Below, piece after piece: positions 8,501 to 13,161 of a stretch of DNA of 16,258 bases (positions within the stretch are counted from its first letter, which is position 1; the number at the start of each line of letters is the position of its first letter). The stretch is from an uncultured Bacilli bacterium (GTDB taxonomy: Bacteria > Bacillota_I > Bacilli_A > RF39 > UBA660). The DNA is taken from NCBI GenBank assembly GCA_910577075.1, contig CAJTKV010000041.1, forward strand, positions 1 through 16,258, in the 5' to 3' direction. The position numbers were made by a program, and so were the translations under genes. Under the pieces are notes generated by a model that did not search any database, was not told where the DNA came from, and worked only from the letters and a program-made list of their open reading frames with translations.

Positions 8501-8657
8501 TATTAAATATATCTCCTATTTTACCAAATAGTGAAGAATTACAACTTGTAATCAAAAGTAAAATAATAATTATAATAATAACAATCGCGATATTTCTCTT
8601 AGTCTTTTCATTATCTTTTTTGCGTTTCTTATTATTAACCCTCTTTTTCTTTGCCAT
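5580..8657 (-). CDS. Giant multidomain surface protein: Ig-like, Thr/Lys stalk, cadherin-like, Flg_new-type and TasA-like domains
   Basis: 1025 residues. Residues 1-21 are very basic and 22-36 hydrophobic, followed by ITSC (C39), which fits a lipobox, so the protein is a lipoprotein or membrane-anchored. Residues about 70-156 and 160-243 look like bacterial Ig-like (BIG_2-type) modules. Residues 245-346 are a Thr/Lys/Ser stalk with five PTTK-type units. Residues about 352-442 and 447-537 match cadherin-like beta-sandwich repeats (ATVxx...NxxxVxVxAEDG...YTVxI). A further beta-rich part follows, then about 757-845 resembling a Listeria-Bacteroides (Flg_new) repeat (GWSKDA...Y...DMTLYAIYKK). Residues about 858-1015 look TasA/camelysin-like (PGSKGSHVFTFEN...LLWEW...YELTISIEFE). 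Start: AGGGGG at 8665-8670, 7 nt upstream. It lies 93 bp after TasA-like 1 and 35 bp before the second peptidase gene. Likely anchors or tethers fibres to the cell. Confidence 0.82.
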   Translation of the reverse strand: MAKKKRVNNKKRKKDNEKTKRNIAIVIIIIIILLLITSCNSSLFGKIGDIFNSSSNHVIDPDTGDKRVSLNTNVVFDVFESTISLDEDTFKVGYTIKKIVADNLTCTTSDAEIATCVVKNGYVEVTPKKEGKVTVVLESEQNDWIYRSETKINIKRGSKGISLASKSGSLNLKKSKTKRIPYYLSGLKDDVKVTVSDEDVATATAGNGILTIKGKKAGNVTVTLEIKVGKKTYTATYKLTITDGKKPTTVTTKKTDKTKKTTSKNSTITTSKIVVSTKKTTTKKTTTKKTKTTTKKPTTVSTKKTTSKTTKKTTSKTTKKTTISVRPTKPTTKPTTKPTTKPTTKPVLSNNNLLNKILVDGKLVDGFNSNTKEYTVNVAHDKTSISINAETQDKKATVTYRYDNHNYKEFKDIKISDNNLVEVIVKAENGDEETYTVNIIRDKNNDANLDSIKIHGFDLDKKFDKDTTSYNVEAKYNTDSININVDPSDKKATVYINGKETTSSNITLSEGANEITVEVIAEDGKTTKNYTVTINKPVRTIEFNKETPSEFKIENHPFNIGYEVLEDNEKTDDYELSQITVDKGIFKGEVKLSKDIIELIPTFEDIDKNITITLAYNGKKTSINVKFTKEKYYMRLCEYGDCKDEYDISFKDNKGSEEIILYTNILKDYEVDESDGKIVIKNKKSLNDEGQIVVTIEDPSVASIEFSEYENDTTGTSYVIRVIAKKVGSTNVKINGEIYGEKQEELDIAINVISEHIITISPNKGFFRLENGNSSENQRITIPSGEKLDLSKYPAYMEDSVDTCKYFTLLGWSKDASAVTPEYKPDEVILDISEDMTLYAIYKKTSEIVDIPINKKVYYLADTDVFGDKLLVPGSKGSHVFTFENDTNYPMTITAINLEEDTICVGENKCLNMGYILKQTVVDAPKDNFYLGRANDGYLILNDLLKSEDYTQIGLNRYHTLYPVKTNVEIPKGKMAEITLLWEWVDKDDLDSKIGNSVTQDNDTYELTISIEFEKKNEACIVNKE
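7621..7680 (-). repeat. Five-unit 12-bp in-frame repeat encoding PTTK units
   Basis: The plus strand shows five copies of 12 bp (GGTTTTGTTGTT with T/C changes). On the coding strand this reads as Thr-Thr-Lys-Pro repeats in the stalk of the 1025-residue protein. It is likely to vary in copy number by slippage without breaking the frame. Confidence 0.85.
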
Positions 8658-8685
8658 ACCATTTCCCCCTAATAATATTTAATTC

Positions 8686-8721
8686 CCAGCTAAATCTATG
8701 AAGCTTCATAGACTTAACTGG
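8686..8721. repeat. 36-nt imperfect palindrome downstream of TasA-like 1 (hairpin A)
   Basis: A perfect 18-nt palindrome, TCTATGAAGCTTCATAGA, sits in the centre and pairing extends outward through TAA/TTA and CCAG/CTGG with two mismatches. No T tract follows on the minus strand, so it is not a classical terminator. A role as a processing site or mRNA-end stabiliser between the TasA-like gene and the 1025-residue gene is inferred. Confidence 0.65.
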
Positions 8722-8741
8722 AAGCTAAATACTTAACTTCC
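8720..8741. repeat. 22-nt palindrome directly after TasA-like 1 (hairpin B)
   Basis: GGAAG (8720-8724) pairs with CTTCC (8737-8741), with inner TAA/TTA pairs. It shares two bases with hairpin A. Its arms carry the same AGCTAAAT and CTTAACT words as hairpin A, so the four arms could pair in more than one way. Confidence 0.55.
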
Positions 8742-8750
8742 AAATTACCA

Positions 8751-9368
8751 TTAATCTTTTTGATCAACAATAACTTTTGCACTTACTGTAACTTTTGGTA
8801 AGTTAGCTATTTCACCAGTTCCTAAAGCTGTATCAGCTGCATCAGTTTGGCTAGTATAATTTGCACTTAAATCACCAGTAAATGCCCATCTCCATTGAAT
8901 GTCAATGTCATCTGTTCCGCCAGAATTAATACCTGTTGCGGCAACATTGTCTAAACTTGTTGTCCAAGTTGTACCACCATCAACACTGAACTCAATAGGT
9001 ACTCCATTAGTAGCCACAGTATATTCAACTTTATAAGTTGCATTTACTTCTGATTTGTTGAATAAATCTAATTCAACTTTTCCACCAGTACCTGGAGCAA
9101 TAACCTTATCAGTATTACTTGAAGCAACATCGCCTTCAGCAGTTGTTCCATCAGCTTCTTTTAATGATCCGAATAAATCGAAATCAAAAGTTTTTTCTGC
9201 TGATGTGCCATTTTGTTCTAATTCAATAGCCCATTTAGCAACTCTGGCAGTATCTGTAGAACCTTCAAATGTATCAGTATATTTAGCATAAGTTCCGCTT
9301 ACTGAGTAAGTAGTAACTGCTACTAAAGCAACTAATACTGCTACGATAGTCATTTTTGCATTTTTCAT
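8751..9368 (-). CDS. TasA/camelysin-like secreted fibre subunit with SipW-dependent signal (TasA-like 1)
   Basis: 205 residues. The signal region MKNAKMTIVAVLVALVAVTT and the following YSVSGTYAKYTDTFEG, then STDTARVAKWAIEL, are the SipW-dependent signal layout, with cleavage expected near residues 25-29. The mature part shows family features: IAPGTGGKVELDLFNKSEVNATYKVEYTV (89-117), WRW (159-161) and a closing beta strand LPKVTVSAKVIVDQ. There are no cysteines. Length is somewhat below B. subtilis TasA (261) and near camelysin size. The camelysin family is filed as peptidase M73, but I see no protease motif and call it structural. Start: six Gs at 9377-9382 lie 8 nt from the ATG at 9368; the upstream GTG (9377) overlaps the Shine-Dalgarno. 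It lies between two structured intergenic regions directly after a signal peptidase gene, the expected place for the major subunit. Confidence 0.88.
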   Translation of the reverse strand: MKNAKMTIVAVLVALVAVTTYSVSGTYAKYTDTFEGSTDTARVAKWAIELEQNGTSAEKTFDFDLFGSLKEADGTTAEGDVASSNTDKVIAPGTGGKVELDLFNKSEVNATYKVEYTVATNGVPIEFSVDGGTTWTTSLDNVAATGINSGGTDDIDIQWRWAFTGDLSANYTSQTDAADTALGTGEIANLPKVTVSAKVIVDQKD

Positions 9369-9397
9369 TCTTTTCACCCCCCGTATTTAAATTTTAT

Positions 9398-9419
9398 ATA
9401 GTGCATATGTCGACACTAT
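9398..9419. repeat. Hairpin in the leader of TasA-like 1
   Basis: ATAGTG (9398-9403) pairs with CACTAT (9414-9419) around 10 nt; GCATA/TATGC offers an alternative register. It lies in the 113-nt gap between the first peptidase gene and the start of TasA-like 1, about 16 nt upstream of the G-rich Shine-Dalgarno. No sigma-A promoter is evident in this gap, so the leader may be exposed by processing of the long transcript. Confidence 0.45.
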
Positions 9420-9423
9420 GCTT

Positions 9424-9443
9424 GGAAGCATGCTTTTACTTCC
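9424..9443. repeat. GGAAGC...ACTTCC hairpin upstream of TasA-like 1, matching hairpin B
   Basis: GGAAG (9424-9428) pairs with CTTCC (9439-9443) and contains a perfect AAGCATGCTT palindrome. The outer GGAAGC and ACTTCC words are the same as those of the hairpin just downstream of the gene (8720-8741), so TasA-like 1 is flanked by related palindromes. A further small hairpin (CATTC-TTGC-GAATG) lies at about 9456-9469. Confidence 0.45.
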
Positions 9444-9481
9444 TATATATGTAAACATTCTTGCGAATGGATACACCTTAA

Positions 9482-10096
9482 TTATTTATTATCTTCACTT
9501 TTATTTTCTTCTAATTCTTTTTGTCTTTTATACTCCAAGAATTCTAGTCTTTCTTGATTTATACCTCTCTTAGTAGAAATCATGAAACTTATCGCGAAGA
9601 TTACGGTTATTGCTAAGACTACAATAACTATCGTGGTTGGATTTGCTAAACTACTTAGCATATTACCAACACTAGGTATTCGCGTTACATAAATACCTTC
9701 AACATCACTTAATGCTACTAGGTTATGATCTTGCGAACTATTATTATCACCCTTAGTCATGAAATACTTTTCACCATCACGTTCAACTATTTCAATGATT
9801 CGGTGTGTTGTAACTGTACCTTGTTCATCTCTAAATGCTATAACATCATCTACTTTAAGTGTTTTAGCATCTACTATTTTGGTTATAATTAAATCTCCTC
9901 TTTTTATCTCTGTTTCCATAGAACCAGATAATACTATAAAAGGTTTATAACCAAAGACACTTGGTACTGTATCCTTATCTTTATTTGCTTGATACATAAT
10001 AGATAAGTTCATAATCAAAATTGGAATTAGTATTACACAAGCGGCAATAACAACCCAATTACTAACACTTTTATACCACCTTTTTTTATTCTTCAT
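9482..10096 (-). CDS. sipW: SipW-type signal peptidase I (S26B), first of two
   Basis: 204 residues, close to SipW of B. subtilis (190). Membrane segment 1 is about 13-35. The active Ser is S59 in VLSGSMETEI. H98 in VTTHRI is the S26B general base, where ordinary bacterial leader peptidases have Lys. D117 lies in TKGDNN. Membrane segment 2 is about 154-173, followed by a short charged tail with EFLEYKRQKELEENK. The enzyme removes signal peptides from TasA-type precursors during export. Start: AAAGGTG lies about 9 nt upstream of the ATG. It lies 28 bp after the Cys-pair repeat gene and upstream of TasA-like 1, its likely substrate, as in the known sipW-tasA order. The symbol is by family resemblance; orthology to B. 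subtilis SipW is not shown. Confidence 0.9.
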   Translation of the reverse strand: MKNKKRWYKSVSNWVVIAACVILIPILIMNLSIMYQANKDKDTVPSVFGYKPFIVLSGSMETEIKRGDLIITKIVDAKTLKVDDVIAFRDEQGTVTTHRIIEIVERDGEKYFMTKGDNNSSQDHNLVALSDVEGIYVTRIPSVGNMLSSLANPTTIVIVVLAITVIFAISFMISTKRGINQERLEFLEYKRQKELEENKSEDNK

Positions 10097-10124
10097 AATA
10101 TCACACCTTTTTTTATTCTTTTTA

Positions 10125-12026
10125 TTATGCCTTATATGTTAGGGTTAAGCTTCTGGCTTGCATCTCTTCATCTAAAGCATTTTCTAAGTCTAATCGAGCT
10201 ATTGCTCTATTAGCCATATATTCTATATCTTGACGATCAAGATTTAAGAATGCTGTTTCTGGAATATCTCCTTCTTGTAAATCAAAATCATCATCGTCAG
10301 CAACTTCGTAATCAAAATCATCTTCCTCTTGTACTGAGAATGGATCGATTTCCACTGTTTCACTATGTTTACATTCTTGGCGAGAACATTTATACTCAAT
10401 TTCATTACCATCATTACTTACTTCATGTAAATCATGTCCAACTGGAGTTCCCTCATAAGTATCCATATCTCCATCGACACATCCAATTATTGGTACGTAA
10501 CAGTTGCCTGAACCATCGTTTAAGTATCTTCTGCCAACTTCTATTTCTGTATGAGTATGTTCTGGTGCATCTTGGTGTTTAGTTTGACCACAGTTTGGAC
10601 AACTAAAATCTATACTTCCATCCTCATTAACTGTTTTATTATATGGATGTTCTCCATATGCTATTTCATAGCCACATTCATCAACTAGATGTTCATATTG
10701 TTCATCAATTGCTTCCCATGTTCCAGTTCCATGACTCAAAACTTCTCTTATGACAATGTCTTTGTTACATACAGAGCAATGATATGTAGTAGTCTTAGTA
10801 TGAGTACCATCTCCATTATCTAGATAAGTAATTGTTGGTTCTCCTAAGCTATGTGCTTCAGTTCCAATTACTCGGCCATCAGTTTCACAAATTAATTGGT
10901 GATTATTTTCATCTCCATCAATTGGAACTCTTATGACTTTTCCATGATCTGTTTTTGTATAAAATTTTGTCTTACAATTGGCACAGTAGTATGTGTTTAC
11001 TTCAATACACATATCATTTTCAACGATATATTCTGTTGAGATCAACTCGCCTTTAACATGAGCTTGTGTCTCTTTTTTATCGCCACATTCACATGATCTT
11101 GTACAAGTTCCATCTCCGTTATCTTTCCATTCACCTAGAGTATGATCACATTCATTAACTTCTTGTTTATTTCTTTCATGAACATGACCACAATTGTTGC
11201 ATATACGTGCTTCTTTTCCGTTTCCTAAATCTAACCATGGACCGTAATTGTGATCGCGTTCTTCATATTTTCCACAGGAACAAGTTCTTCTCTCTTTTTC
11301 ATCGTTATAACTTTCCCAGTCACCAAAAACACAAGTATGTTCTTCATTATTATCGGTCTTATCATCTTTATTATCGTTATCGGGGATTGGATTTACAGTA
11401 GGATCCGTATTATCTAATAGATAAGCATAATATTGATAAAGACAATCTAGTAATTTAAGGTTTTGTTCAGCTGTATAACTATAATCTTCAATGCCAAAGA
11501 AGGCTGCCAATCTTGCTCTGTACGATTTGTCTGACGGATAACCACACATTCTCAAAGCATCAACAATAGAATTTCCTTTTCCCTTATAAGCATTGATATT
11601 AGGTATTATTAAATCCTTAAAGTCATCATTTTCTAAAGAAGAGTTACTTATATGTTCATTTTGGGTTTCTTCTTGAATTTCTTCTTGAATTTCTTCGTCT
11701 TCTTCATCAAAGTAATAATCTTCTTCATCCTCTTCGTCAAAGTAATATCCTTCATCTTCTGGAGTTAATTCGGGTTCTGTTTCTTCGACAGGTGGATTTA
11801 CAGGCTCAGAACTTTGCTCAGGCTCGCTATTTTCTAGTTGTTCATCACTAGAAGTTACCATTTCTTTTTCAAAATCTTTATCAGAATTTCCGCCAAATAA
11901 ATTAGTTACATTTTCAAATGGTGTAAAATGAGCGGCAGCAGCTATAATAACAGCTCCAATTACTCCACCAATAGCTGTTTTTACTTTCGTTATTTTAAAT
12001 AGGCCTTTTCTATCTTTATCTTTCAC
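10125..12026 (-). CDS. Membrane-anchored acidic surface protein with Cys-pair (HxxW/CxxCG) repeats
   Basis: 633 residues from a GTG start. One membrane segment (about 17-34) is followed by a strongly acidic stretch with a duplicated YYFDEEDEE (about 94-112). Residues about 146-196 (YKGKGNSIVDALRMCGYP...AEQNLKLLDCL) resemble a module I recall from the C termini of clostridial wall hydrolases, so may bind the wall. Residues about 230-555 contain at least six repeats with paired cysteines (CSCG, CNNCG, CECG, CANC, CSVC, CPNCG) plus His and Trp-bearing linkers such as NDGDGTCT, as in Firmicute surface repeats. Zn binding or disulfide staples are possible. The last 75 residues are acidic. Start: AAGAAGGG (12037-12044) is 10 nt from GTG 12026; the TTG at 12035 is too close to it. 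First gene of the operon, so likely a matrix anchor; this is inference. Confidence 0.75.
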   Translation of the reverse strand: MKDKDRKGLFKITKVKTAIGGVIGAVIIAAAAHFTPFENVTNLFGGNSDKDFEKEMVTSSDEQLENSEPEQSSEPVNPPVEETEPELTPEDEGYYFDEEDEEDYYFDEEDEEIQEEIQEETQNEHISNSSLENDDFKDLIIPNINAYKGKGNSIVDALRMCGYPSDKSYRARLAAFFGIEDYSYTAEQNLKLLDCLYQYYAYLLDNTDPTVNPIPDNDNKDDKTDNNEEHTCVFGDWESYNDEKERRTCSCGKYEERDHNYGPWLDLGNGKEARICNNCGHVHERNKQEVNECDHTLGEWKDNGDGTCTRSCECGDKKETQAHVKGELISTEYIVENDMCIEVNTYYCANCKTKFYTKTDHGKVIRVPIDGDENNHQLICETDGRVIGTEAHSLGEPTITYLDNGDGTHTKTTTYHCSVCNKDIVIREVLSHGTGTWEAIDEQYEHLVDECGYEIAYGEHPYNKTVNEDGSIDFSCPNCGQTKHQDAPEHTHTEIEVGRRYLNDGSGNCYVPIIGCVDGDMDTYEGTPVGHDLHEVSNDGNEIEYKCSRQECKHSETVEIDPFSVQEEDDFDYEVADDDDFDLQEGDIPETAFLNLDRQDIEYMANRAIARLDLENALDEEMQARSLTLTYKA

Positions 12027-12036
12027 AAATATCAAA

Positions 12037-12044
12037 CCCTTCTT
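12037..12044 (-). promoter_or_regulatory. Shine-Dalgarno of the first operon gene
   Basis: AAGAAGGG lies 10 nt upstream of GTG 12026 and one base from TTG 12035. The first spacing is workable and the second is not, hence the GTG start. Direct N-terminal data could overturn this. Confidence 0.5.
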
Positions 12045-12060
12045 TCCCTAGTTGCGGCAT

Positions 12061-12089
12061 ATTTTACTACATTTATCACAAATTGTCAA
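12061..12089 (-). promoter_or_regulatory. Strong sigma-A promoter of the matrix operon
   Basis: The minus strand has a perfect TTGACA (12084-12089), a 17-bp spacer and TAAAAT (12061-12066). The start of transcription is expected near 12054, leaving a 28-nt leader. It is the only consensus-grade promoter I find between the operon's first gene and its terminator at 1778-1805. Confidence 0.82.
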
Positions 12090-12107
12090 ATTGTATTTTC
12101 CTCTTTA

Positions 12108-12123
12108 TTACTTAAATAAGTAA
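12108..12123. promoter_or_regulatory. Inverted repeat upstream of the operon promoter, candidate operator
   Basis: TTACTT-AAAT-AAGTAA is a perfect 6+4+6 dyad lying about 19 bp upstream of the -35 box, where an activator would sit. It has no resemblance to the GGTTG repeats in front of the XRE gene, so a different regulator is implied if it works. Confidence 0.35.
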
Positions 12124-12161
12124 ATTTAACTATTTGATAATTATATAATAGCATTACAATT

Positions 12162-12192
12162 AAAAAAATCAATATATAGAATATTGATTTTT
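12162..12192 (-). terminator. Rho-independent terminator of the lipoprotein gene
   Basis: On the minus strand AAAATCAATAT (12181-12191) pairs with ATATTGATTTT (12165-12175) around 5 nt, with flanking A and T runs. It begins four bases after the stop codon. The 11-bp arms are identical to those of the spoIVA terminator. Confidence 0.82.
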
Positions 12193-12195
12193 GTG

Positions 12196-13038
12196 TTAAT
12201 TATCTTCTGGATAAGTAAGAGTCTTAGGCTTATCAAATTCATAACTATCTACTAATACTGAATTGCCATTCATGTCATACTCATACACTGAAATAGCACC
12301 TTTCATTGAATCATATTTTTCAACGCGATTATAGACATAAACATGTACTTCGTCAGGAACATCAACGCCATAAGGTTCAGGATCATTGGGTCCTTGAATA
12401 AGTAAACCATAAATTAGGCCTATCTTATTGGCATAGACGCCCTTTTTCAAATAATCTTCATCGACATATCTTTGTTGTCTTACCTCGCCCTTTGCATAGC
12501 CATCAGAATCCGAGCAATAGGCCCTAAAAGTTCCCTCAATAAAATCCTTATCTTGACCAGAGATTAAATTTGTCGAAGAGTAATAAGTTGTATCACTTAT
12601 CGGAAACCCCATTATTAAAGAGGAATGAACGCGATCATCCATAGTATCTTGCGTTATTCCATTAAAATATGGATCAGTGGCTTCAATAAACGTATCTATG
12701 TGAACATTATCTATCCAAACGCGATATCCCTCAGGTAACCCAACGGTATGAACTTCAATATTCAAGTTTTTATCATTAGTTACGCGCCATTTAAAGTCAT
12801 CCTCATTAACTCCTTCAGGAGGAACAATAGAATAGCCGACCGATAACTGGAAATTCTCACGTGGAACAGTTATTACCTTGGATATAGCATCCATTTCTCC
12901 ATTGCTGTTGGAATCAATAGTATTTGTCTCATTAGCTGTTACGGGAACATAGGTAGATTCGCCACATCCCGTTAAGACAAGAGATGCCGCCATAGCAAGG
13001 GCAGCACATCCTCTTTTATAAAACTTTATATTTTTCAT
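12196..13038 (-). CDS. Secreted lipoprotein of unknown function
   Basis: 280 residues. The signal sequence ends in a clear lipobox (MAASLVLTGCGES, C25), so the mature protein should be lipid-anchored at the outer face of the membrane. The mature part is polar and looks beta-rich (SVGYSIVPPEGVNEDDFKWRV, PEGYRVWIDNVHID, DEVHVYVYNRVEKYD), suggesting one or two Ig-like or jelly-roll domains, with one Cys in the mature chain after the lipid Cys. I do not recognise the family. Start: AAGGTGAT at 13043-13050 is ideally placed for ATG 13038; upstream in-frame TTG 13056 is rejected. The gene is a one-gene unit with its own promoter and terminator between spoIVA and the matrix operon, so a link to either is unproven. 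Confidence 0.8.
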   Translation of the reverse strand: MKNIKFYKRGCAALAMAASLVLTGCGESTYVPVTANETNTIDSNSNGEMDAISKVITVPRENFQLSVGYSIVPPEGVNEDDFKWRVTNDKNLNIEVHTVGLPEGYRVWIDNVHIDTFIEATDPYFNGITQDTMDDRVHSSLIMGFPISDTTYYSSTNLISGQDKDFIEGTFRAYCSDSDGYAKGEVRQQRYVDEDYLKKGVYANKIGLIYGLLIQGPNDPEPYGVDVPDEVHVYVYNRVEKYDSMKGAISVYEYDMNGNSVLVDSYEFDKPKTLTYPEDN

Positions 13039-13065
13039 GATAATCACCTTTTTCAATCAATTCAT

Positions 13066-13094
13066 ATGATACACTAGATTTATATCTTTGTAAA
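13066..13094 (-). promoter_or_regulatory. Sigma-A promoter of the lipoprotein gene
   Basis: TTTACA (13089-13094), exactly 17 bp, then TATCAT (13066-13071) on the minus strand, placed about 28 bp upstream of the ATG, next to the Shine-Dalgarno AAGGTGAT. This indicates vegetative rather than mother-cell expression. Confidence 0.65.
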
Positions 13095-13128
13095 TATTCT
13101 TTTTTTCTAAAAAGTAGCAGGAATTTAT

Positions 13129-13161
13129 AAAAAAAAATCAATATCTTTAAATATTGATTTT
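13129..13161 (-). terminator. Rho-independent terminator of spoIVA
   Basis: On the minus strand AAAATCAATAT (13151-13161) pairs with ATATTGATTTT (13134-13144) around a 6-nt loop and runs into nine T residues. The stem overlaps the last base pairs of the TAA stop at 13160-13162. Confidence 0.85.

Noticed and set aside
8686..8721. Rho-independent terminator after TasA-like 1
   Set aside because: The stem is strong but no T tract follows on the minus strand, so full termination is not supported.
8751..9368. Protease activity implied by the camelysin/peptidase M73 family name
   Set aside because: No metal-binding or catalytic motif is visible; the TasA fold is structural, so no enzyme function is assigned.
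9393..9421. Separate sigma-A promoter for TasA-like 1 at TATAAA/TATATA in the leader
   Set aside because: The hexamers at 17 bp upstream (GCATAG or AAGCAT) do not resemble TTGACA and there is no TG extension.
10250..10582. Plus-strand open frame of 110 codons inside the Cys-pair repeat gene
   Set aside because: Antisense shadow with His/Leu/Tyr-heavy composition; the minus-strand gene explains the region fully.
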